The notes beneath the pieces are model-generated. The model was not told where the DNA came from. It saw only the letters and a list, made by a program, of their open reading frames with translations, and ran no database searches. From NCBI RefSeq assembly GCF_001693435.1, contig NZ_CM004509.1, forward strand, positions 1,240,001-1,304,000: DNA of 64,000 nucleotides, written 5' to 3'. Made by a program: the position numbers and the translations under genes. This document shows positions 53,590 to 64,000 of this stretch, piece by piece. Each line of letters begins with the position of its first letter. Position 1 is the first letter of the stretch. This DNA is from Gilliamella sp. wkB7. Its GTDB lineage: Bacteria; Pseudomonadota; Gammaproteobacteria; Enterobacterales; Orbaceae.

Positions 53590-53620
53590 AAAGTCACTAG
53601 TTTTTAATAATAGTGACTTT
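53590..53620 (-). terminator. Terminator after dnaE
   Basis: AAAGTCACTA pairs perfectly with TAGTGACTTT around an 11-base AT loop, about 57 bases past the dnaE stop. On the minus strand the stem is followed by T-rich sequence. It separates dnaE from accA, so accA needs its own promoter in 53428-53589. Confidence 0.75.
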
Positions 53621-53676
53621 AATTGATCTGCTCTTTTAAATCAATAACACTTAATTGATAGGTAATTATTTAATTA

Positions 53677-56600
53677 TTATTTGTCAAACTCAAATTCAAT
53701 GCGATCGTTACCAAGTAATGTTTTTAATTCTACAATTAAAGCATCTTCTGGTATTATTCGCCATGTAGTACCAAATTGAATACGAACTACAGAATCATCG
53801 CGATGATAATATAAATTAACTGGTACACTTCCATGACGATAAGGTTCAAAAATTTGTTGTAATCGTAGTAATATTGAACGATTAGCTTCAATTTCAGTTA
53901 ATGAAACAGCAAGACCTTTTACATATTTTGCTCGAGCATCTTTTAAATCTACAATATCTCGTACTGACATTTTGAGTCCACCATTAAAATCATCGTGACT
54001 GACTTGTCCTGACACAATGAGAATTTTATCTTTTACAAGTAGATGCCCAAATTTTTCTAAAGAATCGGCAAACAGCATGCCATCAATACGGCCTGAACGG
54101 TCATCTAGAGTAAACAAACCAATCTTATTACCTTTTTTAGTTATCCTAACTCTAGCATCAGCAACTATACCTGCAAAGGTTGCTAGTTTTCCCCAACCAG
54201 TAGGTGAAGCCTCGCTTATTCGTAACCCTCCGGAATAACGATTCAATTCCTTTAAATACTGAGTTACTGGATGGCCTGTTAAATATAGTCCTAATGCTTC
54301 TCGCTCACCATCTAATAACACTTGAGCAGGTAATTCGGGAACTGCAGCATAAGCATGTTCAACTTGCTCAGGCTCTTCAGCTAAAACACCGAACATATCT
54401 TCTTGACCGATATCTTGGGCTTTGGCATATTGATCTGCTGCTTGCATCGCATCATTAATACTATGTAAAATCGCTGCTCGATGAGGTCCTAATTTGTCAA
54501 AAGCTCCAGCCATAGTTAGCTTTTCAAGTATCCGGCGATTGATTTTCTTCATGTCTGTTCTGGCGCAAAGTTCAAAGATATTTTTAAAATATCCTCCACT
54601 ATTACGAGCTTCAACAATAGCTTCAATTGGACCTTCACCAACCCCTTTTATAGCACCTATACCATAAACAATCTCACCTTTATCATTCACATGAAAATGG
54701 TAAAGACCACTATTAATATCAGGAGGATTAACTTTTAATCCCATTCTTAAACATTCATCAACTAAGCCAACGATTTTATCGGTATTATCCATATCGGCAG
54801 TCATCACTGCTGCCATAAATTCAGCAGGATAGTGTGTTTTTAACCACAATGTTTGATAAGAAACAAGTGCATAAGCAGCAGAATGAGATTTATTAAATCC
54901 ATAACCAGCAAACTTTTCAACTAAATCGAATATACGCATCGCAAGTTCGCCATCAACACCTTGTTTTTCTGCTCCTTCTTTGAACACAGAGCGCTGTTTT
55001 GCCATTTCTTCAGGTTTTTTCTTACCCATAGCTCGACGCAATAAATCTGCCCCGCCTAACGTATAACCAGATAAGGTTTGAGCGATCTGCATAACTTGTT
55101 CTTGATATAAAATAATACCATAGGTTGGATCTAATATTGGTTTTAATGACTCATGTTGGTATTTTATATCGGGATAAGAAACATCTTCTCGACCGTGTTT
55201 ACGATCGATAAAATTATCTACCATGCCAGATTGTAGTGGGCCAGGACGAAACAGTGCTACTAACGCTATCATATCCTCAAAACAGTCTGGTTTTAAACGC
55301 CGAATTAAATCTTTCATTCCTCTAGATTCCAGCTGGAATACAGCTGTTGTTTCGGCTTTTAACAACAGTTCAAAAGAATCTTTATCATCAAGTTCTATGC
55401 GATTGATATCAACTAGCGGCTGACCATTTCTCAACTGACGTTCATTAATCATTTTAATTGCCCAATTAATAATGGTTAATGTACGTAGTCCTAAAAAGTC
55501 AAACTTTACCAGTCCAGCATATTCAACATCATTTTTATCAAACTGAGTTACTGGATGATTTCCCTCTGGATCACAATAAATTGGTGCGAAATCCGTAATC
55601 TTAGTCGGTGAAATCACCACCCCACCAGCATGTTTACCCGCATTTCGTGTGACCCCTTCTAATTGACGTGCAATGTCAATTAATGATTTAATCTCTTCAT
55701 TATTATCGTATAAATCTTGGAGTTGAGGTTCAACTTCAAAAGCTTTTGCCAGAGTCATTCCTGGATCAAGTGGAATTAATTTAGAAATACGATCAACAAA
55801 TCCATAAGGATGTCCTAGTACTCGACCGACATCACGTATTACCGCTTTAGCTGCCATCGTACCAAAAGTGATAATTTGTGAAACAGCATCCCGACCATAC
55901 ATATCAGCAACATGGTCGATAACAAGATCGCGTTTTTCCATACAAAAGTCGACATCAAAGTCAGGCATTGAAACACGTTCAGGATTCAAGAAACGTTCAA
56001 ATAGCAAATCAAAAGCTAACGGATCTAAATCAGTAATTTTTAAAGCATAAGCAACGAGAGAGCCCGCGCCAGATCCCCGTCCAGGTCCGACAGGAATATC
56101 ATTATCTTTTGACCATTGAATAAACTCCATAACTATCAGGAAATAGCCAGGAAAGCCCATCTGATTAATGACGTTTAATTCTGTTTCCAAGCGTTCGTCA
56201 TATTCCGATCTTCTTTGTTTTCTTATTTCAGGATCGGGAAATAAAAATTCAAGTCTTTCTTCTAAACCGATTTTTGATTTATAGACTAAGAAATCTTCAG
56301 TTGACATATCTCCAGTTGGAAATTTAGGTAAAAAGTATTCACCAAGTCGAATTGTAACATTACATCGTTTTGCTATTTCAACGCTATTTTCCAAAGCTTC
56401 AGGAATATCCGAAAATAGGTCACACATCTCTTGTTCACTACGAAGATACTGTTGAGACGAGTAGTTTTTAGGGCGATTAGGATCTTCAAGTGTATTGCCA
56501 TCATGAATGGCCACACGAATTTCATGAGCTTCAAAATCTGAGGATTTTAAAAATCTAACATCATTGGTAGCAACAACAGGTAATTGATGTTGTTCGGAAA

Positions 56601-57159
56601 GTTTTACGGCAGTATGAATGAATAATTCTTCATTAGTACGCCCCGTACGTACCAGTTCAAAATAAAAATGATTAGGAAAATTTTCAAAATAAAAATTAAT
56701 TCCATTATCAACTATTGCCTGATTATTACGAGTAATGCCAATACCAATATCACTTTCTCTTCCAGCTAAAACAATTAATCCTGCTCTATGCTCAACCAGC
56801 CATTGTTGATCTACTACAGGCATATCACCAATATAGCCACGCTGATAAGCTTTAGAAATTAATAAAGTAAGATTTTGATATCCCTCATTTGTTGCAGCTA
56901 ATAATGTTAACTGATAGATATCATCTGATAGTTGAGGATTTTTAATGATTAAATCGGCACCAATAATAGGTTTAATTCCTTTGGACATTGCAGAACCATA
57001 AAATTTAACCAGTCCGCAAAGATTTGTAAAATCAGTGATCGCAAAAGCTGGCATCTGCAATTTGCTCACTTCACTAACTAATGCACCGACTTTAGCAATT
57101 CCATCAATCATGGAAAAATCGCTATGTAAATGAAGATGAATAAATTTGGGGTCTGCCAT
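53677..57159 (-). CDS. dnaE: DnaE, DNA polymerase III alpha subunit
   Basis: Replicative DNA polymerase. The 1160 residues equal the E. coli length. The N-terminal PHP domain opens [15 protein letters not shown]. The palm has the catalytic aspartates in [14 protein letters not shown] near residue 400 and in [11 protein letters not shown] further on. [17 protein letters not shown] and [20 protein letters not shown] are typical. The sliding-clamp motif QEDMFG lies near 920, followed by an OB fold ([19 protein letters not shown]) and the tau-binding end. No decay is visible. The start is 15 bases downstream of the intact-looking upstream gap. Confidence 0.98.
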   Translation of the reverse strand: MADPKFIHLHLHSDFSMIDGIAKVGALVSEVSKLQMPAFAITDFTNLCGLVKFYGSAMSKGIKPIIGADLIIKNPQLSDDIYQLTLLAATNEGYQNLTLLISKAYQRGYIGDMPVVDQQWLVEHRAGLIVLAGRESDIGIGITRNNQAIVDNGINFYFENFPNHFYFELVRTGRTNEELFIHTAVKLSEQHQLPVVATNDVRFLKSSDFEAHEIRVAIHDGNTLEDPNRPKNYSSQQYLRSEQEMCDLFSDIPEALENSVEIAKRCNVTIRLGEYFLPKFPTGDMSTEDFLVYKSKIGLEERLEFLFPDPEIRKQRRSEYDERLETELNVINQMGFPGYFLIVMEFIQWSKDNDIPVGPGRGSGAGSLVAYALKITDLDPLAFDLLFERFLNPERVSMPDFDVDFCMEKRDLVIDHVADMYGRDAVSQIITFGTMAAKAVIRDVGRVLGHPYGFVDRISKLIPLDPGMTLAKAFEVEPQLQDLYDNNEEIKSLIDIARQLEGVTRNAGKHAGGVVISPTKITDFAPIYCDPEGNHPVTQFDKNDVEYAGLVKFDFLGLRTLTIINWAIKMINERQLRNGQPLVDINRIELDDKDSFELLLKAETTAVFQLESRGMKDLIRRLKPDCFEDMIALVALFRPGPLQSGMVDNFIDRKHGREDVSYPDIKYQHESLKPILDPTYGIILYQEQVMQIAQTLSGYTLGGADLLRRAMGKKKPEEMAKQRSVFKEGAEKQGVDGELAMRIFDLVEKFAGYGFNKSHSAAYALVSYQTLWLKTHYPAEFMAAVMTADMDNTDKIVGLVDECLRMGLKVNPPDINSGLYHFHVNDKGEIVYGIGAIKGVGEGPIEAIVEARNSGGYFKNIFELCARTDMKKINRRILEKLTMAGAFDKLGPHRAAILHSINDAMQAADQYAKAQDIGQEDMFGVLAEEPEQVEHAYAAVPELPAQVLLDGEREALGLYLTGHPVTQYLKELNRYSGGLRISEASPTGWGKLATFAGIVADARVRITKKGNKIGLFTLDDRSGRIDGMLFADSLEKFGHLLVKDKILIVSGQVSHDDFNGGLKMSVRDIVDLKDARAKYVKGLAVSLTEIEANRSILLRLQQIFEPYRHGSVPVNLYYHRDDSVVRIQFGTTWRIIPEDALIVELKTLLGNDRIEFEFDK

Positions 57160-57324
57160 AATTACCGGAAATAAAAAAGATATAAAAATTGGTTAGCATT
57201 ATAACACAAGCAAGATGAATATTCTTATTCTGTTTACCAGCACAAATTTATATAAGGTCGCAACAATAGAAACTATTGTGCATAATATCAACGAGAGCTT
57301 TTTAACTGTAGATAACATAAGTTT

Positions 57325-57715
57325 TTAATGTTTTTTACGACGTAATCCTTCTGCGTTTGCTGCTTTTATTGTGGCAAATACTGTGTTTGGGTTAACTTCA
57401 GCAGGTGAGTTATAGATCGATTCACCTTCAGCACAAAATAATAAAGCTGCTTTTATCAAGTCATCATCATTAACATCAATTAAAACTATTTCTGCAAGGT
57501 TTTTTGGTAATCCAACTTATTCACAAAATGTATAAACAGTATCAATCATATCTGGTCACTGTCTATCAACATTAACATTGCTAAGGAACCTATGGCGACT
57601 TTTTAACCATGCCAATAATTATGCGTTGATTGTAATGCAGTAAAACTATTAAGGATTGAATGAGCTTCAGATAGCCTCTACTTTTAAATCCAAAGCCAGA
57701 AAATAGTTTGAAAAA
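57325..57715 (-). pseudogene. gldA: Decayed gldA (glycerol dehydrogenase), C-terminal remnant
   Basis: Minus-strand translation in shifting frames gives fragments in the order of the E. coli GldA C-terminal half: KLFSGFGFKSRG, EAHSILNSFTALQSTHNYWH then G-stop-KVAIGSLAM, DMIDTVYTFCE-stop-VGLPKN, and LLFCAEGESIYNSPAEVNPN to the natural stop at 57325. In-frame stops are at 57603-57605 and 57517-57519, and at least two frameshifts separate the pieces. The zinc-site HxxxH is still visible in STHNYWH. The N-terminal NAD-binding half is absent. The functional enzyme would oxidise glycerol to dihydroxyacetone; this copy cannot be made. Bases 57160-57324 and 57716-57780 hold nothing recognisable. Confidence 0.82.
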
Positions 57716-57780
57716 TTAGACACATTAACATTTTTATTTTGATAATTTTAACCATTATTAAGCAGTAATATAGAAAGGAA

Positions 57781-57816
57781 TTTCTCACTCCCATCACTTT
57801 TTATAGTGATGGGAAA
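57781..57816 (-). terminator. Terminator of the fatty-acid cluster after fabF
   Basis: TCCCATCACT pairs perfectly with AGTGATGGGA around a 6-base loop, 14 bases past the fabF stop. Minus-strand sequence continues with GAGAAATTCC, a short U run. It ends the yceD-fabF group. Confidence 0.75.
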
Positions 57817-57827
57817 GCAAAATAGAA

Positions 57828-59072
57828 TTACATTTTTTTAAATAACACTGAACCATTGGTTCCACCGAAACCAAACGAATTACAAAGTGCATATTCTAAA
57901 TTCTTAACTTGACGAGCAGTATGAGGTACATAATCAAGATCACAACCTTCATCTGGGTTATCCAGATTAATAGTTGGTGGAATAGCTTGATCATGTAATG
58001 CCTGCACAGTAAAAATTGACTCAACAGCACCTGCTGCACCAAGTAAATGACCAATCATTGACTTAGTTGAGCTAACCATTACTTTATTAGCATTTTCTTT
58101 AAAAATACTTTTAACCGCTTGCGTTTCAGCTATATCACCAGCTGGTGTAGATGTTCCATGAGCATTAATATATCCCACTTGTTCAGGAGTTATTCCTGCA
58201 TCACGAAGTGCGCATTTCATGGCTAACGCCGCACCACTACCATCTGGTGGTGGTGAGGTCATATGATATGCATCACTACTCATACCAAATCCAACTAATT
58301 CAGCGTAGATTTTAGCGCCGCGTTTTTTAGCATGTTCATATTCTTCTAAGAACATAATACCTGCACCATCACCAAGCACAAAACCATCTCGATCTTTGTC
58401 CCATGGTCGACTTGCACCTTTAGGATTATCATTATTTGTAGATAATGCACGAGCTGCGCCAAACCCGCCAATACCAAGTGGAGTACTTCCTTTTTCTGCG
58501 CCACCAGCTAACATTGCATCAGCATCACCATAAGCAATCATGCGTGCAGCATTCCCTATATTATGAACTCCTGAAGAACAAGCTGTAGCAATAGCAATAC
58601 TTGGTCCTTTTAATCCATAAATAATAGATAAATGTCCAGCAATCATATTAACAATTGTAGATGGCACAAAAAACGGACTAATTTTCCTAGGTCCACCATT
58701 GACTAATGCGCTGTGATTTTCTTCAATTAATCCAAGTCCACCAATACCTGAACCAATAGCACAACCAATACGTTCTGCATTTTCTTCCGTTATTTCAATA
58801 CCAGCATCTTGCATTGCTTGTATACCTGCGGCAATACCATATTGGATAAAATAATCCATTTTACGCGCATCTTTACGTGAAATATTATAATTTTCGCCAT
58901 CAAAGTTCTTAACCATAGCGGCGAAGTGCGTTGCGAAAGGGGCAGTATCAAAGTGTTCTATGAGTTCAACACCGCTTTGACCAGCTAGAAGTGCTTGCCA
59001 AGTGGATTCAACTGTATTACCGACTGGAGATATCATGCCCATTCCTGTGACAACAACTCTGCGTTTAGACAC
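57828..59072 (-). CDS. fabF: FabF, beta-ketoacyl-ACP synthase II
   Basis: Elongates acyl-ACP chains by condensing with malonyl-ACP and helps set the balance of unsaturated fatty acids with temperature. The 414 residues (E. coli 413) carry Cys165 ([12 protein letters not shown]) and the His pair in [11 protein letters not shown] and [11 protein letters not shown]. The end is [14 protein letters not shown]. It is last in the fab cluster, 147 bases after acpP, so extra promoter signals may lie in that gap. Confidence 0.97.
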   Translation of the reverse strand: MSKRRVVVTGMGMISPVGNTVESTWQALLAGQSGVELIEHFDTAPFATHFAAMVKNFDGENYNISRKDARKMDYFIQYGIAAGIQAMQDAGIEITEENAERIGCAIGSGIGGLGLIEENHSALVNGGPRKISPFFVPSTIVNMIAGHLSIIYGLKGPSIAIATACSSGVHNIGNAARMIAYGDADAMLAGGAEKGSTPLGIGGFGAARALSTNNDNPKGASRPWDKDRDGFVLGDGAGIMFLEEYEHAKKRGAKIYAELVGFGMSSDAYHMTSPPPDGSGAALAMKCALRDAGITPEQVGYINAHGTSTPAGDIAETQAVKSIFKENANKVMVSSTKSMIGHLLGAAGAVESIFTVQALHDQAIPPTINLDNPDEGCDLDYVPHTARQVKNLEYALCNSFGFGGTNGSVLFKKM

Positions 59073-59219
59073 ATTGTCCTCCAGAAAAGGATTGAAATGA
59101 AATTTGAATCATTGAAAATTTATTTTAAGTTTTCGTTCAATATTCTCAAATTATAAAATTAAAGATAAGCATACGAACTAGGCGATCACTTGACCGCCTA
59201 TTAAAAAAACTCTGCAACT

Positions 59220-59453
59220 TTACTGATTTGCAGTAATATAATCAATTGCTGATTGTACAGTTGTAATTTTTTCAGCTTCTTCATCAGGAATTTCAGTATC
59301 AAATTCTTCTTCCAAAGCCATAACTAGCTCAACTGTATCAAGTGAGTCAGCACCAAGATCTTCAACGAAAGAAGATTCATTTTTAACTTCTTCCTCTTTC
59401 ACACCAAGTTGCTCAACAATAATTTTCTTAACTCGCTCTTCAATAGTACTCAT
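59220..59453 (-). CDS. acpP: AcpP, acyl carrier protein
   Basis: Carries growing acyl chains on a phosphopantetheine arm. The 77-residue acidic helical protein has the attachment Ser37 in [18 protein letters not shown]. It is nearly the E. coli sequence. It lies 150 bases after fabG and before fabF, as in E. coli. The two wide gaps around it fit the extra acpP promoters known in relatives. Confidence 0.98.
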   Translation of the reverse strand: MSTIEERVKKIIVEQLGVKEEEVKNESSFVEDLGADSLDTVELVMALEEEFDTEIPDEEAEKITTVQSAIDYITANQ

Positions 59454-59603
59454 ACTCTTTTTTTTCCTATAAAAATCGCCAAAAGTGGCGGTGAATGTAA
59501 GTTTATAAAATGTTGAAAAAGATGCAAATCATTTTTCAACCCAATTGCTTATTTTTTAAGCTAAATGTTAAAATATTAGCTTATTTTACACTATTCTAAT
59601 CAA

Positions 59604-60338
59604 TTACACCATATACATGCCACCATTGACATGTAAAGTTTCACCAGTAATATAAGATGCTTCATCTGATGCTAAAAATGCTACTGCATTTGCAATTTCA
59701 GTTGGTTCACCTAAACGCCCTGCTGGAACTTGTGCCAATGTTAATGCCTTTTGTTCGTCTGTTAAAGCTGCTGTCATATCTGTTTCAATAAAGCCTGGAG
59801 CAACAACATTAACGGTAATACCTCTTGAAGCTACCTCACGTGCAAGTGATTTACTAAAGCCAATTAGTCCTGCTTTAGCTGCGGCATAATTAGCCTGCCC
59901 AGCATTACCCATAGTACCAACTACTGAACCAATAGTTATAATTCTGCCATAACGCTTTTTCATCATTGTACGCATTAATGCTTTAGATAAACGGAAAACA
60001 GAAGTTAAGTTTGTATCTAAAATGTCCTGCCATTCGTCTTCTTTCATTCGCATTAATAAATTATCACGAGTAATGCCAGCGTTATTAACCAAAATATCAA
60101 TATCACCAAATTCAGCTTTGATTGTACTAATTACCGATTCAATTGAAGCTTCATCAGTAACATTTAAAGCTAATCCTTTACCATTTTGGTCTAAATATTG
60201 ACTAATAGCCTCAGCACCTTTTTCTGTTGTCGCTGTCCCAATGACTGTTGCACCACAAGCAACAAGTTTTTCTGCGATTGCTTTACCAATGCCACGGCTA
60301 GCGCCAGTGACTAAAGCAATTTTTCCTGATAGGTTCAT
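59604..60338 (-). CDS. fabG: FabG, 3-oxoacyl-ACP reductase
   Basis: NADPH-dependent reduction of 3-ketoacyl-ACP. The 244-residue short-chain dehydrogenase has the cofactor loop TGASRGIGKAIAEKL, NNAGITRDNLLMRMKEDEW, the catalytic Ser in GSVVGTMGN and Tyr-x3-Lys in NYAAAKAGLIGFSK. It ends YITGETLHVNGGMYMV. It starts 20 bases past fabD. Confidence 0.97.
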   Translation of the reverse strand: MNLSGKIALVTGASRGIGKAIAEKLVACGATVIGTATTEKGAEAISQYLDQNGKGLALNVTDEASIESVISTIKAEFGDIDILVNNAGITRDNLLMRMKEDEWQDILDTNLTSVFRLSKALMRTMMKKRYGRIITIGSVVGTMGNAGQANYAAAKAGLIGFSKSLAREVASRGITVNVVAPGFIETDMTAALTDEQKALTLAQVPAGRLGEPTEIANAVAFLASDEASYITGETLHVNGGMYMV

Positions 60339-60357
60339 ATTTACCTCTTTTTATCTT

Positions 60358-61293
60358 TTATTTAGTAATTTCCAATGCGGCATCTAATGAAGCTTTATCA
60401 TTAACAGCACAAGCAGATAGCGTGTCGACAATACGTTTAGTTAGACCTGTTAATACTTTACCAGGCCCCATTTCCACTAATAATGTTACACCTTGATTAG
60501 CCATTTCTTCAACTGTTTCAGTCCAGCGTACTGGGCTATAAAGCTGAGCAATTAAAGCTCCTCTAATATTGTCAGCGACAGATTCAACTTTGACATCAAC
60601 ATTGTTAATTACGGCAAATTTCGGTGCATTAAACGTAATACTATTTAGAGTTGATGCTAATTTATCCGCCGCTGGCTTCATTAAAGCACAGTGTGAAGGT
60701 ACGCTCACTGCAAGAGGTAATGCTCGTTTAGCTCCCGCCTCTTTACATAAAGCACCAGCTCGCTCAACCGCTTCTTTATTACCTGCAATAACGACTTGAC
60801 CAGGAGAATTAAAATTCACCGGTGCAACAACTTGTCCTTGTGCCGCTTGTTCACATGCAAGACGAATCGAGTCATTATCTAATCCAATAATTGCATACAT
60901 AGCACCAGTTCCATTTGGTACGGCTTCTTGCATTAATTTCCCCCGCAACTCAACAAGTTTAATCGCATCTTTAAAATCAACCACACCTGCACAAACTAAA
61001 GCTGAATACTCACCTAAACTATGTCCTGCCATAAAATCAGGTTCAGGACCATTTTCGCTTTGCCATACTCTATATATAGCTACAGATGAGGCAAGTAATG
61101 CTGGTTGCGTTTGCCATGTTTTATTTAATTCTTCTGCTGGGCCAGTTTGTATTAAGGCCCATAAATCATAACCGAGTACTTCAGAAGCTTCAGCAAAAGT
61201 TGATTTCACAATTGGATAATTGTCAGCAAGATCTTTTAACATGCCGACAGTTTGTGAGCCTTGTCCCGGAAATACCATTGCAAATTTGGTCAT
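60358..61293 (-). CDS. fabD: FabD, malonyl-CoA:ACP transacylase
   Basis: Moves malonyl from CoA to AcpP. The chosen ATG at 61293 gives 311 residues starting MTKFAMVFPGQGSQ, the E. coli start; an ATG six codons earlier (61311) is possible but unmatched. The nucleophile is in GHSLGEYSALVCAGV, the Arg in VELRGKLMQEAVP and the His in SVPSHCALMKPAA. It lies about 35 bases past fabH. Confidence 0.96.
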   Translation of the reverse strand: MTKFAMVFPGQGSQTVGMLKDLADNYPIVKSTFAEASEVLGYDLWALIQTGPAEELNKTWQTQPALLASSVAIYRVWQSENGPEPDFMAGHSLGEYSALVCAGVVDFKDAIKLVELRGKLMQEAVPNGTGAMYAIIGLDNDSIRLACEQAAQGQVVAPVNFNSPGQVVIAGNKEAVERAGALCKEAGAKRALPLAVSVPSHCALMKPAADKLASTLNSITFNAPKFAVINNVDVKVESVADNIRGALIAQLYSPVRWTETVEEMANQGVTLLVEMGPGKVLTGLTKRIVDTLSACAVNDKASLDAALEITK

Positions 61294-61328
61294 TATTAAA
61301 TCCTTGATCATTAAAAATAAAGCATAAA

Positions 61329-62282
61329 TTAAAATCTAATTAGTGCAGAACCCCAAACAAAGCCACCACCAAAAGCTTCTAACAGAATTAGTTGACCTCG
61401 TTGAATTCGCCCATCCCGCACACCTGTATCTAAAGCACAAGGAACAGAAGCCGCGGAAGTATTACCCTGTTTATCTAATGTGACAATAACTTTACTCATA
61501 TCCATATCTAAACGTTTAGCTGTTGCTGAAATAATTCTTAAATTAGCTTGATGCGGCACCAACCAATCTAGATCTGCTTTATTAAATGAATTTTCCATTA
61601 AAAGTTCATCAACTAAATTTGAAAGTTCTTTAACAGCAACTTTAAACACTTCGTTACCATGCATAGTCATGTAAACGGGATCATCCATATTACGACGATC
61701 AACATATGGATACTTCAACAAGTCGCCATAACGCCCATCAGCATGAAGATGTGAAGCAATAATACCAGGTTCATCTGATGCCCCGACAACAACCGCACCT
61801 GCACCATCACCAAAAATAATAACGGTACTACGATCATTTAGATCAACACCTCGTGTTAACATATCTGAACCAACGACTAATGCATATTTAACAGCACCAC
61901 TTTTAATGTATTTATCTGCGATATCAAGCGCATAAACAAATCCTGAGCAGGCAGCGGATACATCAAACGCAACGACATCATCAATATCTAATTTAGCTTG
62001 TAATTCTGTTGCAGAACTTGGAAAAGCATTGGCTGAAGTTGCTGTTGCAACAATAATCATTCCAATATCATTTTTGTTGATATTCGCCATATCTATGGCA
62101 TTTATAGCTGCTTCATAAGCCATACTTGTAACGGTTTCGTATGGTTCAGCAATGCGTCTTTCCTTGATACCAGTCCGCGTAGTGATCCACTCATCGCTAG
62201 TATCGACCATTTTTTCAAGATCAGTATTAGTTCTGATCTGTTTTGGAAGATAACTCCCTGTTCCTAAAATCTTTGTATACAT
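61329..62282 (-). CDS. fabH: FabH, beta-ketoacyl-ACP synthase III
   Basis: Starts fatty-acid synthesis by joining acetyl-CoA and malonyl-ACP. The 317 residues equal the E. coli length. Catalytic residues are Cys112 ([12 protein letters not shown]), the His in [10 protein letters not shown] and the Asn in [12 protein letters not shown]. The CoA-binding [16 protein letters not shown] is intact. It starts 4 bases past the plsX stop and is surely cotranscribed. Confidence 0.97.
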   Translation of the reverse strand: MYTKILGTGSYLPKQIRTNTDLEKMVDTSDEWITTRTGIKERRIAEPYETVTSMAYEAAINAIDMANINKNDIGMIIVATATSANAFPSSATELQAKLDIDDVVAFDVSAACSGFVYALDIADKYIKSGAVKYALVVGSDMLTRGVDLNDRSTVIIFGDGAGAVVVGASDEPGIIASHLHADGRYGDLLKYPYVDRRNMDDPVYMTMHGNEVFKVAVKELSNLVDELLMENSFNKADLDWLVPHQANLRIISATAKRLDMDMSKVIVTLDKQGNTSAASVPCALDTGVRDGRIQRGQLILLEAFGGGFVWGSALIRF

Positions 62283-62286
62283 CTAA

Positions 62287-63333
62287 TTATTCGCTCTTGG
62301 GTAATGCGGAAGAAAGGCTCATTGCAATCTTCTCTGGTATATTTGTTTGTATTGCCAAAATAGCTTGTTCAATTGCTGCAAAAAATGATTTTTGATTGGC
62401 ACTACCGTGACTTTTAATCACAATACTTCGGAGTCCAAGCAAACAAGCCCCATTATAGCGTCCAGGATCTAAATAACCAAAATTTTTTGTAATCATCCTT
62501 TGCAGCCATTTGCTTAATAATTTTATAAAAAATGAATGGCGACCTAAAGATAATTTAAATGAAGACATAAAAATTTTAATTAATCCTTCAACCGTTTTCA
62601 GTGTCACATTACCGACAAAACCATCGCATACTAATACATCTGTTTTGCCAGTTAAAAGTTCATTACCTTCCAAATAACCAATATAATTAATTTGATCATT
62701 AGATTTTAAAACCTCTGCTGCTGCTCGGATTTTATCCAAACCTTTAATATCTTCTTCACCAATATTAAGTAATGCAACTCGAGGATGTTCTATCTTAAGT
62801 ACAGTTTTTGCTAGGATTTCGCCCATTATTGCAAATTGTACCAACATATCACTATCACACTGCGCATTGGCACCGAGATCTAATACTACGGTATTTTGAT
62901 TATTTAAAGCGGGAATTGTAGCCACTAAAGCAGGACGATCAATTCCTGTTAATGAGTGTAATAACAGCTTTGATAGTCCCATTAATGCCCCTGTATTACC
63001 TGCACTCACACATGCTTGAGCCTTGTTATCTTTAACCAATTCAAGCGCTATTCGCATTGATGAGCCTTGGCTATGACGAATTGCATAAGAAGGTTTTATG
63101 TCATTAGCAATTACTGAACTTGATTCAATCAAATTTAATCTACCATTTGATTGATATTGAGTGACAAGTTGTGAATTTTCTTTAGACAAAAAGAAATTGA
63201 TTTCTGTTGGATCGCCGACCAGAAATAAAGAAAGGTTAGGATAACAATTTAGTGCTTGTATTGCTGCAGGAACAACAATACGAGGACCGAAGTCCCCGCT
63301 CATAGCATCTAACGCAATGGTTAGATTATCCAA
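62287..63333 (-). CDS. plsX: PlsX, phosphate acyltransferase
   Basis: Makes acyl-phosphate from acyl-ACP for phospholipid synthesis. The 348 residues carry the start [57 protein letters not shown], the dimer-site [13 protein letters not shown], and [15 protein letters not shown]. It lies 33 bases after rpmF. The yceD-rpmF-plsX order is the usual one. Confidence 0.96.
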   Translation of the reverse strand: MDNLTIALDAMSGDFGPRIVVPAAIQALNCYPNLSLFLVGDPTEINFFLSKENSQLVTQYQSNGRLNLIESSSVIANDIKPSYAIRHSQGSSMRIALELVKDNKAQACVSAGNTGALMGLSKLLLHSLTGIDRPALVATIPALNNQNTVVLDLGANAQCDSDMLVQFAIMGEILAKTVLKIEHPRVALLNIGEEDIKGLDKIRAAAEVLKSNDQINYIGYLEGNELLTGKTDVLVCDGFVGNVTLKTVEGLIKIFMSSFKLSLGRHSFFIKLLSKWLQRMITKNFGYLDPGRYNGACLLGLRSIVIKSHGSANQKSFFAAIEQAILAIQTNIPEKIAMSLSSALPKSE

Positions 63334-63366
63334 AATGTCACCTGAGGATTTCTAATTAAATAGTTA

Positions 63367-63534
63367 TTATTTAGAAATCACTTTACGACCACGATAATAA
63401 CCATCAGCGGTTACGTGATGACGTAAATGAGTTTTACCTGATTCATCAACTGAGATATTAGCAACAGTTAATGCATCATGAGAACGACGCATACCACGTT
63501 TTGCACGAGTTTTACGATTCTGTTGAACAGCCAT
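63367..63534 (-). CDS. rpmF: RpmF, 50S ribosomal protein L32
   Basis: A 55-residue basic ribosomal protein found by reading the minus strand between plsX and yceD. It begins [20 protein letters not shown] and ends [18 protein letters not shown]. coli L32 is 57 residues; two residues are missing from the middle loop ([15 protein letters not shown]). It starts 4 bases past the yceD stop with a GGGG ribosome site in the overlap. Confidence 0.96.
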   Translation of the reverse strand: MAVQQNRKTRAKRGMRRSHDALTVANISVDESGKTHLRHHVTADGYYRGRKVISK

Positions 63535-63538
63535 GGAT

Positions 63539-64000
63539 TTACCCCTTATTCTTTAAACTAACTAAAATTGCAAATGGATTTGGTTTTTCATTCTCAGCAG
63601 GAATTTCACCAAATACCATATCTGCCTCTGACACTTCGCAGTGTTTACTATCATGTACCGGCGCAATTGGCAACGAAAGTATAATTTCGTCCTCAAGTAA
63701 CGCTAATATATCTACTTCGCCGAACTCGTTCATCAGAACAGGCTCATAATGTTCCGGTAGAGTCTCTGCTTGAGCATCGCTCTTAACAGGACTGAATTTA
63801 TTCATCACATGAACTTCAGTGATAAAAGGTTTAAAACAACGTTGACAAATCAACTCTAACGTCATTTTTGCATCAATTGTGATAACACAAAGTTTTTGCT
63901 CATCATAATCAAAAGATAAGCTACACGTAATATCACTTTTTGGACAATCAACCCTAGTTATAGCTTGAATAGGATAATATCCAACATAATCAAGCCGTTT
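63539..64000 (-). CDS. yceD: YceD (DUF177), partial; runs off the window
   Basis: YceD is a small conserved protein needed for normal 23S rRNA levels in some relatives; its mechanism is not settled. The frame is open from the stop at 63539 through 64000 with no break, giving about 153 residues. An internal Met at 63865 is not the start: codons upstream ([40 protein letters not shown]) align with E. coli YceD. Conserved cysteines are in ICQRCFKPF and [15 protein letters not shown]. The first 15-25 residues lie beyond base 64000. It heads the rpmF-plsX-fab group. Confidence 0.9.
   Translation of the reverse strand, partial: KRLDYVGYYPIQAITRVDCPKSDITCSLSFDYDEQKLCVITIDAKMTLELICQRCFKPFITEVHVMNKFSPVKSDAQAETLPEHYEPVLMNEFGEVDILALLEDEIILSLPIAPVHDSKHCEVSEADMVFGEIPAENEKPNPFAILVSLKNKG

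Noticed and set aside
63539..63865. A 108-residue stand-alone protein starting at 63865
   Set aside because: The same frame continues upstream to base 64000 with codons that align with YceD, so this Met is internal.

Overview
The window is a stretch of bacterial chromosome from an AT-rich gammaproteobacterium. Many E. coli-style gene neighbourhoods are kept: aspS-nudB, moeB, mepM/znuA against znuCB, tolB-pal-cpoB, metK-sprT, dnaE-accA, the yceD-rpmF-plsX-fabHDG-acpP-fabF cluster, and a 16S-tRNA-Glu-23S-5S-tRNA-Asp-tRNA-Trp rRNA operon beside maoP and yifB. The low GC, the ascorbate PTS operon and the unusual TCA genes would suit an Orbaceae gut symbiont (Gilliamella/Frischella-like). That placement is an inference; no 16S comparison could be run.

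Layout. 1-3.2 kb: partial ubiD, a small secreted protein, nudB and aspS (minus). 3.5-6.7 kb: a nicotinamidase-like hydrolase, two small membrane proteins and an M20 amidohydrolase, closed by a strong terminator. 6.7-8.5 kb: moeB-dusC, convergent with an unknown membrane protein. 9.8-16.7 kb: a complete L-ascorbate system. A fused EIICB (UlaA-UlaB), EIIA, UlaF, UlaD and UlaE diverge from the repressor UlaR and lactonase UlaG, with a perfect CRP site and three copies of a candidate UlaR motif between them. 17-18.5 kb: murJ. 18.6-23.5 kb: an acn-icd-gltA operon leading from oxaloacetate and acetyl-CoA to 2-oxoglutarate. Its enzymes look like the Bacteroidetes/mitochondrial/Firmicutes types rather than enterobacterial ones, and the Icd carries residues expected of NAD+-preferring enzymes. 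23.9-26.7 kb: an AbgT-family transporter with peptidase T. 26.9-29.1 kb: a Fur-boxed TonB-dependent siderophore receptor.

29.4-42.1 kb: tRNA-Lys, the tolB-pal-cpoB half of the Tol-Pal cluster (tolQRA are not beside it), mutM, mrcB, mepM, znuA, a Zur box, znuCB, yifB and maoP. 42.2-47.8 kb: the rRNA operon with two tandem promoters. 47.8-52.5 kb: murI, then a MetJ-box-led metK-sprT-unknown-rlmJ unit facing dgkA. 52.5-57.2 kb: accA and dnaE. 57.3-57.7 kb: a decayed glycerol dehydrogenase (gldA) remnant. 57.8-64 kb: the fatty-acid and phospholipid synthesis cluster, entering the window part-way through yceD.

Most of the window is core metabolism and envelope biology. I saw no CRISPR array, prophage or insertion sequence. 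The observations most worth a second look are the acn-icd-gltA operon and its predicted NAD+-linked Icd, the rewired ula operon, the DUF3100-like/M20 cassette, the gldA pseudogene and a Pro-to-Ser change in the RlmJ catalytic motif.
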